DNA of 64,000 nucleotides from Candidatus Accumulibacter sp. ACC003 (GCF_907163085.1 NZ_CAJQTX010000011.1:327599-391598), one strand, 5' to 3'. Shown: positions 49,150-63,809, numbered from the stretch's first letter. Program-made: numbers and translations. Notes: generated from the sequence alone by a model not told the origin.

Positions 49150-50094
49150 CTAGACGACAGCGCCGTCCTCGTTGGCGCCCGGGATCTGCTTTTTCGGCCT
49201 GACGAACTGCTCGCGTGAGACGCCGAGCCACATCACCAGCGGACTGGCGACCAGCACCGACGAGTAGATGCCGAAGCAGATGCCGATGGTCAGCGCCAGG
49301 GCGAAGTAGTACAGCGTCTCGCCGCCGAAGACCAGCATCGACAGGACCATGATCTGCGTCGACCCGTGCGTGATGATGGTCCGCGAGATGGTGCTGGTGA
49401 TTGCGTGGTCGAGGACTTCGGAAGTGCTCAGGCCGCGCGTCTTCTTGAAGGTTTCGCGCACGCGGTCGAAAACGACCACCGACTCATTGACCGAGTAGCC
49501 AAGCACGGCGAGTACTGCCGCCAGCACCGACAGCGAGAACTCCCACTGGAAAAATGCGAAGAAGCCGAGAATGATGACCACGTCGTGCAGGTTGGCGATG
49601 ATCGCCGACACCGAAAAGCGCCACTCGAAACGGAAGGCCAGGTAGACGACGATACCGATGATCACCACCAACAGTGCCAGGGCACCGTTTTCTGCCAGTT
49701 CCTTGCCGACCTGCGGGCCGACGAACTCGACCCGGCGCAGGGTCGCTCCGGGAGCTTCTACGGTCAGCGCTTTGAGCACCGATTCGCCGATGCTGGCGGT
49801 GTTCTGATCGGCCTTGAGCGGCAGGCGGATGAGTACGTCCTGGCTCGATCCGAAACGCTGTACCGAGACGTCGGTGAAGCCCGCCTGGTCGAGGCCGGTG
49901 CGGACTTTCTCGATGTCGGTGGCTTGCTCGTAGTGCAGTTCGATCAGCGTCCCGCCGGTAAATTCGACCGACAGATGCAGTCCGCGGCTGAACAGGAACA
50001 GCACCGCCAGCAGGAAGGTAAGCAAGGAAATCACGTTGAACACCAGGGCATGGCGCATGAACGGGATATCTTTTCTGATGCGGAAGAATTCCAT
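49150..50094 (-). CDS. secF: Protein translocase subunit SecF
   Basis: 314 aa. Works with SecD in the inner membrane to help release and pull proteins after SecYEG transport. The ATG at 50094 gives MEFFRIRKDIPFMRHALVFN. The signature FTGGTLIELHYEQA marks the first periplasmic domain and GYSVNESVVVFDRVRETFKK the conserved TM/loop. Six TM helices fit. It is 12 bases downstream of secD in the tgt-yajC-secD-secF operon. Confidence 0.97.
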   Translation of the reverse strand: MEFFRIRKDIPFMRHALVFNVISLLTFLLAVLFLFSRGLHLSVEFTGGTLIELHYEQATDIEKVRTGLDQAGFTDVSVQRFGSSQDVLIRLPLKADQNTASIGESVLKALTVEAPGATLRRVEFVGPQVGKELAENGALALLVVIIGIVVYLAFRFEWRFSVSAIIANLHDVVIILGFFAFFQWEFSLSVLAAVLAVLGYSVNESVVVFDRVRETFKKTRGLSTSEVLDHAITSTISRTIITHGSTQIMVLSMLVFGGETLYYFALALTIGICFGIYSSVLVASPLVMWLGVSREQFVRPKKQIPGANEDGAVV

Positions 50095-50106
50095 CGTGAC
50101 GCTTCC

Positions 50107-51987
50107 CTATTTGACTGCTGCTGTACGGGTACTGGCAGTCGGCTTCCAGACCTGCCCGATGGCCAGCGATTCGACCTTGCGGCGACGGCCGTAGATCAGG
50201 TTGATCAGTGCCCGTGAGACGACCACCGCCGAGAACAATGAAGTCATGATCCCCAGGCAATGGACGACGGCAAAGCCGCGTATCGGGCCGGAGCCGAAGA
50301 TCAGCAGCGAGACACCGGCAATCAGGGTGGTGATGTTGGAGTCGAGAATCGTTCCGAAGGCGCGCTCGTAACCGGTGTGGATTGCCGCCTGCGGCGTCGA
50401 GCCATTGCGTAGCTCCTCACGGATGCGTTCGTTGATCAGGACGTTGGCGTCGATCGCCATGCCCAGCGTCAGGGCGATGGCGGCGATCCCGGGCAGGGTC
50501 AGCGTCGCCTGCAACAAGGACAGCAGGGCAACCAGAAACAGCAGGTTGGACGCCAGGGCGATCACCGACACCAGACCAAAGAGCACGTAGTAGGCGATCA
50601 TGAACACGGCAATGGCGGCGAAACCCCACATTGTCGACTGAAAACCCTTGGTGATGTTTTCGGCGCCAAGGCTCGGGCCAATGGTCCGCTCCTCGATGAT
50701 TTCCATCGGGGCCGCGAGCGAGCCGGCGCGCAACAGCAGCGCCGTGTCGTTGGCTTCCATGGTGCTCATGCTGCCGGTGATCTGTACCCGGCCGCCGCCG
50801 ATCTCGGCACGGATCACCGGTGCGGTGACGACCTCGCCCTTGCCTTTTTCGATCAGCACGATGGCCATCCGCTTGCCGACGTTGTCGCGCGTGATGTCCT
50901 TGAAGATGCGCGCGCCGGCTGAGTCGAGAGTCAGATGCACGGCGGCTTCGTTGGTCTGGTTGTCGAAGCCCGGCTGCGCGTCGGTCAGGCGGTCGCCAGT
51001 CAGGACCACTTGCTTCTTGACCAGCAGCGGTCTGCCGCCGCGTTCGACGTAGAGCTCGCTCGAGAAGGGTACCTGGCCGGCCAGTGCCGCTTCGACGGCG
51101 CCGGGAGTCTCGTCGACCATCCGGATTTCCAGCGTTGCGGTACGGCCGAGGATGTCCTTGGCTTTGGCCGTGTCCTGCACGCCCGGCAACTGCACGACGA
51201 TGCGATCGGCACCCTGCTGGGCGATGACGGGTTCGGCGACGCCGAGTTCGTTGATCCGATTATTGAGCGTCGTGATGTTCTGCTTGATGGCGAATTCCTG
51301 GATTCGCTTGATCGCTGCCGGTTGCAGCGTCGCCACCAGTTTGAGGTCGTCGCCTTCGCCCTGATCGGCCAGGAGCAGGTCGGGGACGTTGTCCTCAAGG
51401 ACTTGTCGTCCCTTGAGGCGTGCCTCGTTATCGCGGAAGCGAATCAGCACGCGCTCGCCCTCGCGGCTGATGCCGGAGTGGCGAACGTTTTTGTCGCGTA
51501 GCAGGCTTCGGAGGTCGGCGCCGATCGAGTCCAGGCGCTTGGTCAGAGCGCCAGGCATGTCCACCTGCAGCAGGAAGTGCACGCCACCGCGCAGGTCGAG
51601 TCCGAGGTACATCGGCAGGGCATGCAGATTGGTCAGCCACTGCGGCGAGCTCGACAGCAGGTTCAGTGCGATCACGTACTGCGGGTTGCTGGCGTCGGGG
51701 TTGAACTGTTTCTCGAGGACTTCCTTGGCGTGCAGCTGACTATCGGTGTTCAGCAAGCGCACCTTGACGCCGTTCGTGTCGAGAAAGATGCCGCTGTTGT
51801 CGATCGCTGCGGCTTGCAGGGTGCTGGCGACGCGTTCGCGCGTCTGAGCATCGACCTTCAGCGTCGCCTTGGCGCTGGAAACCTGCACCGCAGGCGATTC
51901 ACCGAAGAAATTCGGCAGCGTGTAGACCAGGCCGAACAGCAGGGCGACGGCGACGAGGACGTATTTCCAGAGCGGATAGCGATTCAT
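50107..51987 (-). CDS. secD: Protein translocase subunit SecD
   Basis: 626 aa. N-terminal TM (MNRYPLWKYVLVAVALLFGL), large periplasmic domain with DLRGGVHFLLQVDM, and a C-terminal RND-like membrane part (GLVSVIALASNLLFLVALLS; TLGMAIDANVLINERIREEL). Length normal. Second-last gene of the operon on the minus strand. Confidence 0.97.
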   Translation of the reverse strand: MNRYPLWKYVLVAVALLFGLVYTLPNFFGESPAVQVSSAKATLKVDAQTRERVASTLQAAAIDNSGIFLDTNGVKVRLLNTDSQLHAKEVLEKQFNPDASNPQYVIALNLLSSSPQWLTNLHALPMYLGLDLRGGVHFLLQVDMPGALTKRLDSIGADLRSLLRDKNVRHSGISREGERVLIRFRDNEARLKGRQVLEDNVPDLLLADQGEGDDLKLVATLQPAAIKRIQEFAIKQNITTLNNRINELGVAEPVIAQQGADRIVVQLPGVQDTAKAKDILGRTATLEIRMVDETPGAVEAALAGQVPFSSELYVERGGRPLLVKKQVVLTGDRLTDAQPGFDNQTNEAAVHLTLDSAGARIFKDITRDNVGKRMAIVLIEKGKGEVVTAPVIRAEIGGGRVQITGSMSTMEANDTALLLRAGSLAAPMEIIEERTIGPSLGAENITKGFQSTMWGFAAIAVFMIAYYVLFGLVSVIALASNLLFLVALLSLLQATLTLPGIAAIALTLGMAIDANVLINERIREELRNGSTPQAAIHTGYERAFGTILDSNITTLIAGVSLLIFGSGPIRGFAVVHCLGIMTSLFSAVVVSRALINLIYGRRRKVESLAIGQVWKPTASTRTAAVK

Positions 51988-52044
51988 GGATGCTTGCAGC
52001 CAGAGGACGCGGCCGCCGGTTGAAGGTCGGCGGCCGGCAGGTGA

Positions 52045-52371
52045 TTAGAGTGCCTTCAGCGTGCCTTTTGGCAAGAGTAGCGTAACGGCCTGCTTTTGAA
52101 CCTGGATTTCGACCGCGTTGGCGATCTCGAGGCCAATGAAGTTCTCGCTGACCTTGGTAATGCGGCCGGCGATGCCGCCGCCGGTGACGATTTCATCACC
52201 CTTGGCCAGCGCTTCGATCAGCGCCTTGTGTTCCTTGGTGCGCTTCATCTGCGGCCGAATCATCAGGAAATAGAGGACGACGAACATCAGAATGATCGGC
52301 AGTAGCTGCATCAAACCACCAGTTGGGTCGGTGGTGGCAGCCGTTTGGGCGTGGGCAGTGCTGATCAACAC
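52045..52371 (-). CDS. yajC: YajC, SecDF-associated subunit
   Basis: 108 aa with GTG start at 52371 and GAGGAG six bases before it. One TM (LLPIILMFVVLYFLMIRPQM) and the family motif RTKEHKALIEALAKGDEIVT with GGGIAGRITKV. Sits between tgt and secD as in most proteobacteria. Confidence 0.96.
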   Translation of the reverse strand: MLISTAHAQTAATTDPTGGLMQLLPIILMFVVLYFLMIRPQMKRTKEHKALIEALAKGDEIVTGGGIAGRITKVSENFIGLEIANAVEIQVQKQAVTLLLPKGTLKAL

Positions 52372-52411
52372 ATCAGTCTCCTCATTCGAAAGGGTTAAAT
52401 TAAACAGGGGA

Positions 52412-56512
<4,101 letters not shown>

Positions 56513-56683
56513 AAATACCTCGTGGGAGATTGAACAGGAAAAGGAAAAAGCCCTGCGAGCGGCACGCTCGAAGGATCCCTGGAGTGGGTGACCCGGGCAG
56601 CTGCACCGGGTCACGGAGTTTACGCGCTCCCGACCGCTAATCGGGTCAGGAGCGAGGAGCTTGCGGCGCTGGCGCCGCAGCGA

Positions 56684-58306
56684 TCAGATCTCTTCTGCCT
56701 CCATCTTGATCGCACCGCAGGGACATTCGGCGACGCACATGCCGCAGCCCTTGCAGTAGTCATAGTTGAAGGCAAAACGCTTGCCGGGGCCGAGCTTGAT
56801 CACCGCATTGTCCGGGCAGACGCCGTAGCAGTTGTCGCATTCGAAGCAGTTGCCGCAAGACAGGCAGCGGCGCGCTTCGAACAGTGCGGTGCTTTCGTCG
56901 AGCCCACCCTGGACCTCGTCGAAGGTCGATTGACGACGAATGATGTCGAGCATCGGCCGCATCGTTTTCGGTGCGTCGGCGTAATACCAGGTATTGAGCT
57001 TCTCGAACACCGCGACTTCATGCTGCGGTGCGGGGACGTGCTTCTCGCCACGCAACCAGGCGTCGATGTGCCGTGCCGCTTGCTTGCCATGACCGATGCC
57101 GACGGTGACGTTGCGCTCGGCGGGAACCATGTCGCCACCGGCGAAAATGCCCGGATGACCGGTCATCATGTTCGGCCCGACCTGGACCACGCCGTCGCTC
57201 AATTCCAGGCCGGGAACTCCCTGGAGTAGTCCGAGATCGACGTCCTGGCCGAGAGCCAGCACCAGCGAGTCGGCTTCGATGGTCTCGAATTCGCCGGTGG
57301 GCTGTGGGAAGCCCTTTTCATCAAGGGCCATTTTTTCAATGGTCAATGACGATTCATCCGCCTGGGTGATGGTCGACAGCCACTTGACCATGATCCCTTC
57401 CTGGATCGCTTCTTCCATCTCGAAGTCGTGCGCCGGCATCTTGTCGCGGGTACGGCGATAGACGATCAGCGGTTCGGCACCCATCCGTTTGGCGGTACGG
57501 GCGACGTCGATGGCCGTATTGCCGCCGCCATAGACGACGACGCGGCGACCGAGCATCGGCTTTTCTTCGCCCTCCATGCTGCGCAGCATCGAGATGGCGT
57601 CGACGATCTTCGCGGCGTCACCAGCCGGGATGCGCGCCCGTTTGCCGATGTGCGCGCCGACGGCCAGGAAAGCCGCGTCGAACTTGCCTTCCTGCATGGT
57701 GGTCAGGATGTTGTCGACCTTGCTGTTCAGCTTGACCGTGACGCCCAGTTCGACGACGCGCTGCATTTCTGCCTCGAGCACGTCGCGTGGCAGGCGGTAC
57801 TTGGGGATGCCGAAGCGCATCATGCCGCCGAGCAGCGGTCCGGCCTCGTACACCGTGACCTGGTGACCCTGCCGGCGCAGGTGGTAGGCGGCCGACATGC
57901 CGGAAGGTCCGGCGCCGACAACCAGGACATGCTTGCCGGATTCGCTGCTCGGTGGCGTCAGCTTCCAGCCGCGCTTGAGTGCCTCGTCGCCGAGGAAGTG
58001 CTCGACCGAATTGATGCCGACTGGCGCGTCGATCTGGCCGCGGTTGCAGGCACCCTCGCAGCTGTGGTAACAGACGCGGCCCATGATCGCCGGGAAGGGG
58101 TTGTCGCGGGTCAAGTGCCGCCAGGCACTTTCGTAGTCGCCCGATTCGGCGTGAAACAGCCAGCCTTGAATGTCTTCACCCGCCGGGCACTGCTTGTTGC
58201 AGGGCGGCAAGCGGTCGACATAGACCGGCCGCGAAGTCCGCCACGAACCGGTGTGGTTGGCCAGCGAAGAGCCGGGGTCTAGGGTAATGGCAAAGGGTTT
58301 TTCCAT
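56684..58306 (-). CDS. NAD(P)H oxidoreductase with Fe-S domains, POR-linked (GltD-like plus PorD-like ferredoxin)
   Basis: 540 aa. N-terminal GltD-type Fe-S region (C36, C40; C79, C83, C87), Rossmann FAD site VLVVGAGPSGMSAAYHLR and NADPH site VVVYGGGNTAIDVARTAKRM. The C-terminus has two 4Fe-4S clusters (CLSCGNCFECDNCYGVCP; CKGCGMCVAECP), like the PorD ferredoxin subunit. It starts at the porB stop (1-base overlap), so it should pass electrons between the POR and NAD(P). It has the electron-transfer half of a bifurcating or NAD(P)-linked POR; which cofactor it uses is not clear. Confidence 0.88.
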   Translation of the reverse strand: MEKPFAITLDPGSSLANHTGSWRTSRPVYVDRLPPCNKQCPAGEDIQGWLFHAESGDYESAWRHLTRDNPFPAIMGRVCYHSCEGACNRGQIDAPVGINSVEHFLGDEALKRGWKLTPPSSESGKHVLVVGAGPSGMSAAYHLRRQGHQVTVYEAGPLLGGMMRFGIPKYRLPRDVLEAEMQRVVELGVTVKLNSKVDNILTTMQEGKFDAAFLAVGAHIGKRARIPAGDAAKIVDAISMLRSMEGEEKPMLGRRVVVYGGGNTAIDVARTAKRMGAEPLIVYRRTRDKMPAHDFEMEEAIQEGIMVKWLSTITQADESSLTIEKMALDEKGFPQPTGEFETIEADSLVLALGQDVDLGLLQGVPGLELSDGVVQVGPNMMTGHPGIFAGGDMVPAERNVTVGIGHGKQAARHIDAWLRGEKHVPAPQHEVAVFEKLNTWYYADAPKTMRPMLDIIRRQSTFDEVQGGLDESTALFEARRCLSCGNCFECDNCYGVCPDNAVIKLGPGKRFAFNYDYCKGCGMCVAECPCGAIKMEAEEI

Positions 58307-59319
58307 CAGTTCGCCTCCTGGTCGAGCAGTCCGTATTTCCGAATATTCTTGTCTGCCGCCGCTTGCAGGCGGGCGATCGTTGCTACCGCCGGGTTCTTTC
58401 CGAAGAGGTGCGCGTAGCGCTTCTGCAGCCGCAGATATTCCTCGACGGGTTGCTTACGGCGAATCTTCAGTACGTCGGTGACCTCGCCGTTCTCTGCCTC
58501 GAAGACCGGGAAGATACCGGTTTCCTTGGCCAGGCGTGCCAGTAGGATGGTGTTTTCGGAAGCCGCTCCCCAGCCCAGAGGGCAGGGCACCAGAATGTGG
58601 ATGTAGCGTGCACCACGCATGCCCATGGCCTTGGTGACCTTGTATTCGAGATCGCGAAGGTCGGCAACGGTGGCCGTGGCAACGTAGGGAATCTCGTGCG
58701 CCATGGCGATTGCCGGGACGAACTTGCCCTGGCCGAAGGCGTTTCCGGGTTCGGGACCGACCGGCATGGTCGTTGCCGTGCGCGCGGCGGGTGGCGTCGC
58801 AGAACTGCGTTGCACACCGGTGTTCATGTAGCCACCGTTGTCGTAACAGATGTAGAGGACGTCGTCATTGCGCTCGAACATCCCCGAGAGGCAGCCGAAA
58901 CCGATGTCGGTGGTGCCGCCGTCGCCGCCCTGGGCGACGACGCGGACGTCGTCCATCTGGCCTTTGTGTCTTTTCACCTTGATCGCTGCGGCGATGCCGG
59001 TGGCCACCGCGGCGGTGTTGCCGAACAGCGAGTGAATCCACGGGATCTGCCAAGACGTTTCCGGGTAGGGCGTCGAGAAGACCTCGAGGCAGCCGGTGGC
59101 GTTGGCGGCAATCAGGCGACCACTGGCGGCTTTCATCGCCGCATCGATGGCGTAGCGTGCGCCGAGTGCTTCACCGCAGCCCTGACACGCGCGGTGTCCG
59201 GAGTTCAGTGAGTTGGTGCGCTCGATATTGGCCTGGACGCTGCGTTCTGCCGGTTCGAGCAGGCGATTGCCGACGGTGAAGGTGCCGGTCTGATAGAAGT
59301 GAACGGGTTGGAAGCTCAT
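58306..59319 (-). CDS. porB: Pyruvate:ferredoxin oxidoreductase beta subunit
   Basis: 337 aa, thiamine-diphosphate subunit. HRACQGCGEALGARYAIDAA carries the Fe-S cysteines; the TPP motif is GGDGGTTDIGFGCLSGMFER with DNGGYMNTG. ATG at 59319, AGGAG just upstream on the coding strand. It overlaps the next gene by one base. Substrate pyruvate is inferred from the neighbouring ppdK; other 2-oxoacids are possible. Confidence 0.92.
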   Translation of the reverse strand: MSFQPVHFYQTGTFTVGNRLLEPAERSVQANIERTNSLNSGHRACQGCGEALGARYAIDAAMKAASGRLIAANATGCLEVFSTPYPETSWQIPWIHSLFGNTAAVATGIAAAIKVKRHKGQMDDVRVVAQGGDGGTTDIGFGCLSGMFERNDDVLYICYDNGGYMNTGVQRSSATPPAARTATTMPVGPEPGNAFGQGKFVPAIAMAHEIPYVATATVADLRDLEYKVTKAMGMRGARYIHILVPCPLGWGAASENTILLARLAKETGIFPVFEAENGEVTDVLKIRRKQPVEEYLRLQKRYAHLFGKNPAVATIARLQAAADKNIRKYGLLDQEAN

Positions 59320-59330
59320 GGTGGTTCTCC

Positions 59331-60584
59331 TCAGCCCATCCGGGCGGCGATGACGCCGACGTCGCGCAGCATGCTTTCAGCTGCCGGACCCGAACGGCGC
59401 GTCGTGCGCTCGCGTTCGAGTTGCTTGTTGACCACGTCCCAGTCGAGATCGAGAAAGGTCAGGCGTTCGAGTTCGTCGCGGACGGCTTTGCCAAACAGCG
59501 CGTGCAGTGACTTCATGGTGATCGCTCGCCCGCCGAGTCCAGCAACCACGGTATAGCCTTCGAGCTGCAGCCCGGACATCGCCATGCGCACGTCGGTCGA
59601 CACGACGCCGCCGATGCCGACCGCCAGACTCTTCTCGAGGACCACCACGCGCTTGGCGTTCTGCAGTGCCGCGCGGACGTTCTCGAGTGGGAAAGGACGG
59701 TATGAACCGATTCCCAGAACGCCGATTTTCACGCCCGCCTGGCGCATTTCGTCGACGACGTCCTTGATCGTTCCGAGAATCGAACCCATCGCGACGACGA
59801 TGGTTTCCGCGTCGTCGGTCAGATAGGAGTGCGTCAGACCGCCCGAATCGCGACCAAATATCGCCTTGAACTCGGCGGCCAACTTCGGGATCAGTTCGAG
59901 AGCCTGCATCTGCTTGGCGTGCGCGAGGTAGCGGACTTCGGAGAAAGCTTCCGGGCCAACCATCGCGCCGATCGATACCGGATCCCTGGGGTCGAGTACC
60001 TGGCGTGGTTCGTAAGGTGGCAGGAACTCGTCGACCTGTTCCTGGGTGGGTACATCGACGCGCTCGTAAGCGTGCGTAAGAATGAAGCCGTCCATGCAGA
60101 CCATCACCGGCAGGCTCACTTCTTCGGCCAGCTTGAAGGCCAGAATGTGCAGATCGAGCGCTTCCTGGTTGGTCTCGGCGAAGAGCTGGATCCAGCCGCT
60201 GTCGCGCTGCGAGAGCGCGTCGGTGTGGTCGTTCCAGATGTTGATCGGCGCGCCGATGGCACGGTTGGCGACGGTCATGACGATCGGCAGGCCGAGGCCG
60301 GAAGCGTTGTAGACCGCCTCGCACATGAACAGAATGCCCTGCGAAGCCGTTGCGGTATAGGTGCGGGCACCGGTTGCCGACGAGCCGATGGCGACGCTCA
60401 TCGCGGCAAACTCGGACTCGACGTTGATGAACTCGCAGTCGGCGACCTCTCCTGACTTGACCATCTCGCCCAGGCCTTCGACGATGTGCGTTTGCGGCGA
60501 AATCGGGTAGGCGCAAATGACCTCGGGCCGGCAAAGGCCGACGGCCTCGGCAACGGCGTGTGAACCTTCAGTCTGTTTAAGCAT
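59331..60584 (-). CDS. porA: Pyruvate:ferredoxin oxidoreductase alpha subunit
   Basis: 417 aa. Substrate-binding and dimer subunit with PEVICAYPISPQTHIVEGLG (the usual YPITPST-like site), then GARTYTATASQGILFMCEAV and PIVMTVANRAIGAPINIWND. Start at 60584 overlaps the porG end by 8 bases, so translation is coupled. Stop 12 bases before porB. Confidence 0.92.
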   Translation of the reverse strand: MLKQTEGSHAVAEAVGLCRPEVICAYPISPQTHIVEGLGEMVKSGEVADCEFINVESEFAAMSVAIGSSATGARTYTATASQGILFMCEAVYNASGLGLPIVMTVANRAIGAPINIWNDHTDALSQRDSGWIQLFAETNQEALDLHILAFKLAEEVSLPVMVCMDGFILTHAYERVDVPTQEQVDEFLPPYEPRQVLDPRDPVSIGAMVGPEAFSEVRYLAHAKQMQALELIPKLAAEFKAIFGRDSGGLTHSYLTDDAETIVVAMGSILGTIKDVVDEMRQAGVKIGVLGIGSYRPFPLENVRAALQNAKRVVVLEKSLAVGIGGVVSTDVRMAMSGLQLEGYTVVAGLGGRAITMKSLHALFGKAVRDELERLTFLDLDWDVVNKQLERERTTRRSGPAAESMLRDVGVIAARMG

Positions 60585-61173
60585 GTGCGGCCTCCTGCTG
60601 ACTTGCCCCGGCGATCTCGTCGGTGACGAACTGATAAGCCTCTTTGGCGGCAGCGATATTGTTGCTGGCTATCTTCTCCGAGAACTTGGCGTTGATCGCC
60701 TTGATCACGGACTCCAGGCGGATGATTCCCGACGCGGCGGCAAAGCCCGCCAGCAAGGGGACGTTGGGCATTGGCCGGCCGACGTGCTTGCGACTGATAT
60801 CGGTCGCGGGGACCGTACAGAGCCGCTCTTTCGGCCAATCACGGACGAAGTCGCCGAGGCCGAGCTCGGTGAAGCTGCGGCTGGTGTTGATCAGGATGAA
60901 ACCGCCTTTTTTGAGGCCGGAGAAGACATCGACCTGGAACAGCAGCGTCGGATCCTGAATGATCAGCGCGTCGGGCTCCATGATGGGCTCACGCAGCCTG
61001 ATCTCCTGGTCGGCGATCCGACAGAAAGCGACTACCGGAGCGCCGGTGCGCTCCGATCCAAAACTCGGGAAGGCCTGCGCATGGCGACCTTCCTCGAATG
61101 CGGCAATCGACAACATCTCGGCAGCGGTGACCACGCCTTGGCCACCGCGACCGTGTATTCGGACTTGGAACAT
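60577..61173 (-). CDS. porG: Pyruvate:ferredoxin oxidoreductase gamma subunit
   Basis: 198 aa. ATG at 61173 with AGGAA three bases upstream; gives MFQVRIHGRGGQGVVTAAEM, the family's N-terminus. RAKGEXT-like middle: FPSFGSERTGAPVVAFCRIA. First gene of porG-porA-porB-oxidoreductase, transcribed leftward. A repeat copy lies upstream, within its promoter region. Confidence 0.92.
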   Translation of the reverse strand: MFQVRIHGRGGQGVVTAAEMLSIAAFEEGRHAQAFPSFGSERTGAPVVAFCRIADQEIRLREPIMEPDALIIQDPTLLFQVDVFSGLKKGGFILINTSRSFTELGLGDFVRDWPKERLCTVPATDISRKHVGRPMPNVPLLAGFAAASGIIRLESVIKAINAKFSEKIASNNIAAAKEAYQFVTDEIAGASQQEAAHA

Positions 61174-61290
61174 GTTTCCTCCAGTGTTGAACTGCGGTTG
61201 TACATCGCTGTCGTTTTTTTGGTCGCCAGCATAGCTCAGTTCGAGTTCATTGAAAACAACGATACGGTGCGTTATCAGCAGACTCGCGTT

Positions 61291-61417
61291 TGGTGACAAT
61301 GAAAGTTGCGTCCGCGACTCATCAATCTTCCTTCTTGTCGCCCGCCGAACGATCCCGGCGTACAAGCCGGAATGCGCACGGCAAGTGGCAGGAGAAGGTC
61401 ATGACGGCCATTATGAG
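61291..61417 (-). repeat. Dispersed intergenic repeat, copy 5 (inverted)
   Basis: Read on the minus strand it has TGGCCGTCATGACC, GCATTCCGGCTTGTACGCC, GATCGTTCGGCGGGC and GATGAGTCGCGGACGCAAC then TTTCATTGTC, the same order as copy 2. The 430-base gap 61174-61601 has no gene; this repeat is its main content. Confidence 0.75.
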
Positions 61418-61601
61418 GGGCTCGACACACGACGACCGTTGGCAAGCGCGGTAACCTCTGCCGCCGGCAGACGGCGTCAGTTCTGCGCGTCGTCCAGGGA
61501 ACGGCGGCCTGCGGCCGAAGGCGTCCCAGGTGTTGCCGATGCGCCGCGCGCTGCCACTCGCTTGCCTGCGTGCTGACGCCGCAGTCCTCGCCGGCAATCG
61601 C

Positions 61602-62666
61602 CTACGCCCCCGGTCTCTTCGGCATCAGGACCGTATAGTCGAAGTCAAGGAGCACGCTTGGATCGTAGCTGCCGTCTGCCTGCTTGTACGGGAAGTCGGC
61701 ACAGCTGCGGTCCTTGGTCGCCACCGTCCGCACGCGCAGCGCGCCAAGGTCATGGCGGCCAGGCAAGGACATCTGTTCGACGATTTCTGACCAGGCGTAC
61801 ACCGTGTCGCCGGCGAAAGCCGGCGCGACATGCCGGCCGGCGTTGATCGCCGCGACGCTGAAGGCATTGGCCAGGCCGTTGAACGACAGCGAGCGCGCCA
61901 GGCTGATGATGTAACCACCGTAGACGATCCGGCGTCCGAAACGCCCGCTCTTTTCCGCGTGCTGGTTGAAGTGCACCCGCGCCGTGTTCTGGTACAGGCG
62001 GGTGGCCATCATGTGCTCGCTTTCTTCGATGGTCATGCCGTCGACGTGATCGATTCTTTCGCCGACGCGATAGTCGTCCCATAGGTCGGTGCTACCCGAG
62101 AGGGTGGTGTCGTAGCCGTCCACCCGGATGCCGGCGGGAATCACCAGGTCGCTCGCCGCAACGGCGTCGTGAAGCTCGGGAATCACCGTTTCGGGCGCCG
62201 GCGACGCCGGATCGCGCTTACGAACCATCACCCAGCGGCAGTAATCGAGCGCGATCTGGCCACGCTGATTGACGCCACACGAGCGCACGTAGACGATGCC
62301 GGTTTTGCCGTCGCGATTTTCCTTGAGCCCGATCACCGTCGAATCCGCGGTGAGTGTGTCTCCGGGATAGACGCGGTGGCCGAAGCGCCCGGTCGAGTAG
62401 CCGAGGTTGGCAATAGCGTTGAGCGAGATATCGGGAACGGTCTTGCCAAATACCACGTTGAAGGCCAAGAAACTGTCCACCGGTGAACGCGGGAAGGACA
62501 AGCTGTGGGCGAAGGTGTCGGCCGACGTCAGGGCAAAACGCGAGCCGGTCAGCGCGGTGTACAGCGCCACGTCACCTTCGGTAATCGTCCGCGGCGTCGC
62601 ATGCACGATCGTCTGACCGACGTGGAAATCCTCAAAGAAATTGCCCCATCTGGTTTTTTCACTCAT
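61602..62666 (-). CDS. mch: Mesaconyl-CoA hydratase (MaoC family)
   Basis: 354 aa with two hot-dog folds. It hydrates mesaconyl-CoA to beta-methylmalyl-CoA in the ethylmalonyl-CoA and 3-hydroxypropionate routes. Features: [48 protein letters not shown] and the second half's [20 protein letters not shown] with [19 protein letters not shown] at 62666. It follows the malyl-CoA lyase gene by 33 bases on the minus strand, as in related clusters. Confidence 0.9.
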   Translation of the reverse strand: MSEKTRWGNFFEDFHVGQTIVHATPRTITEGDVALYTALTGSRFALTSADTFAHSLSFPRSPVDSFLAFNVVFGKTVPDISLNAIANLGYSTGRFGHRVYPGDTLTADSTVIGLKENRDGKTGIVYVRSCGVNQRGQIALDYCRWVMVRKRDPASPAPETVIPELHDAVAASDLVIPAGIRVDGYDTTLSGSTDLWDDYRVGERIDHVDGMTIEESEHMMATRLYQNTARVHFNQHAEKSGRFGRRIVYGGYIISLARSLSFNGLANAFSVAAINAGRHVAPAFAGDTVYAWSEIVEQMSLPGRHDLGALRVRTVATKDRSCADFPYKQADGSYDPSVLLDFDYTVLMPKRPGA

Positions 62667-62699
62667 TGTCGATTGTCCTCGCCACTTCGCGTGGCCGCT

Positions 62700-63744
62700 C
62701 TACAGTCCATACGCCGCCGCCAGGTCCGGATCGCGCCGGGCAACCAGTTGCGCCAGATCGACGATCACCCGGGCCTGCTTCCAGGTCGCATCGTCCTGCA
62801 TTTTGCCGTCGATTGTCGCCACGCCGCTGCCATCCGGCATCGCTTCCAGAATGCGCTTGGCAAACAGTACTTCCTTGACGTCGGGGCTGAAGACGCGTTT
62901 GGCGATGGCGATCTGGTTGGGCGCCAGCGACCAGGCACCCGAGCAGCCCATCAGGAAGGCGTTGCGGAACTGCGCTTCGCAAGCGGCTTCGTCCTTGAGA
63001 TCGCCGAACGGTCCGTAGAACGAGCGCAGGCCGTGCGCGACGGCTGCGTCGACCATTCGCGCGACGGTGTAATGCCAGAGGTCCTGCTGAAAGAAAGCGC
63101 GCTGCTCGCGTCCTTCTTCGGGGTCGGCAAGGACGCCGTAGCCGGGATTGCCCGCCGCCTACCCGTGTCGTCTTCATGCCACGTGAGGCCGCCAGATCGG
63201 CCGGGCCGAGGCTCAGACCGTGCATCCGCGGACTGGCGCCGCAGATCGCCTCGACGTTGGTCACCCCCCTGCGCGGTCTCGAGCAGAGCGTGCAGGAGGA
63301 TCGGCTTGCGGACGCCATACCTGGCTTCGAGCAGCGCGACGTATTGATCGACGAAGTGGATGTCCCACGGCCCTCGACTTTGGGAATCATGATCACGTCA
63401 ACTTTGTTGCCGACGTGCTTGATGATCTCGGTGATGTCGTCGAGTACCCACGGGCTGTTCAGAGCGTTGATCCGCACCCACATGCCGGTGTCGCCGAAGT
63501 CGTGTCCGCTCAGCAGCTCGATGAAGCCGGCGCGCGCGGCGTCCTTGGCGTCGATGGGAATGGCGTCCTCGAGGTTGCCGCACATGACGTCGCATTTGGT
63601 CGCCGTTTCGGGTGCCTTGCTGCGGATCTTCTCGATGTGCGGAGGAAAGAAATGGATCATTCTCTCGGGTCGCACCGGCAGTTCGCGCAGCGGTTGTGGT
63701 GCGCCAATGGCGAGCGGCTTGTAGAAATGAACGGGTAGCTTCAT
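62700..63744 (-). pseudogene. mcl: Malyl-CoA/beta-methylmalyl-CoA lyase with three frameshifts
   Basis: The protein would be about 347 aa of the citrate-lyase-beta/HpcH family ([80 protein letters not shown]). The frame breaks at about 63370 (one base missing in GGCCC), is restored at 63264-63269 (six C where five fit), and breaks again at 63151-63153 (an extra C), after which it runs to the stop at 62700. Correcting those three gives one continuous normal-length protein. All three are in short homopolymers, so error is as likely as decay. Confidence 0.85.
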
Positions 63745-63809
63745 GGCATTTTTCCTGGTGAAAGAAGTGTCTGATAGCGAAAGGCGGCAAAGCCGTCGTT
63801 GACGAAGGG

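Noticed and set aside
56588-56614. Hairpin between the oxidoreductase and ppdK as a terminator
   Set aside because: A 9-bp stem is present but no T-run follows on the minus strand.
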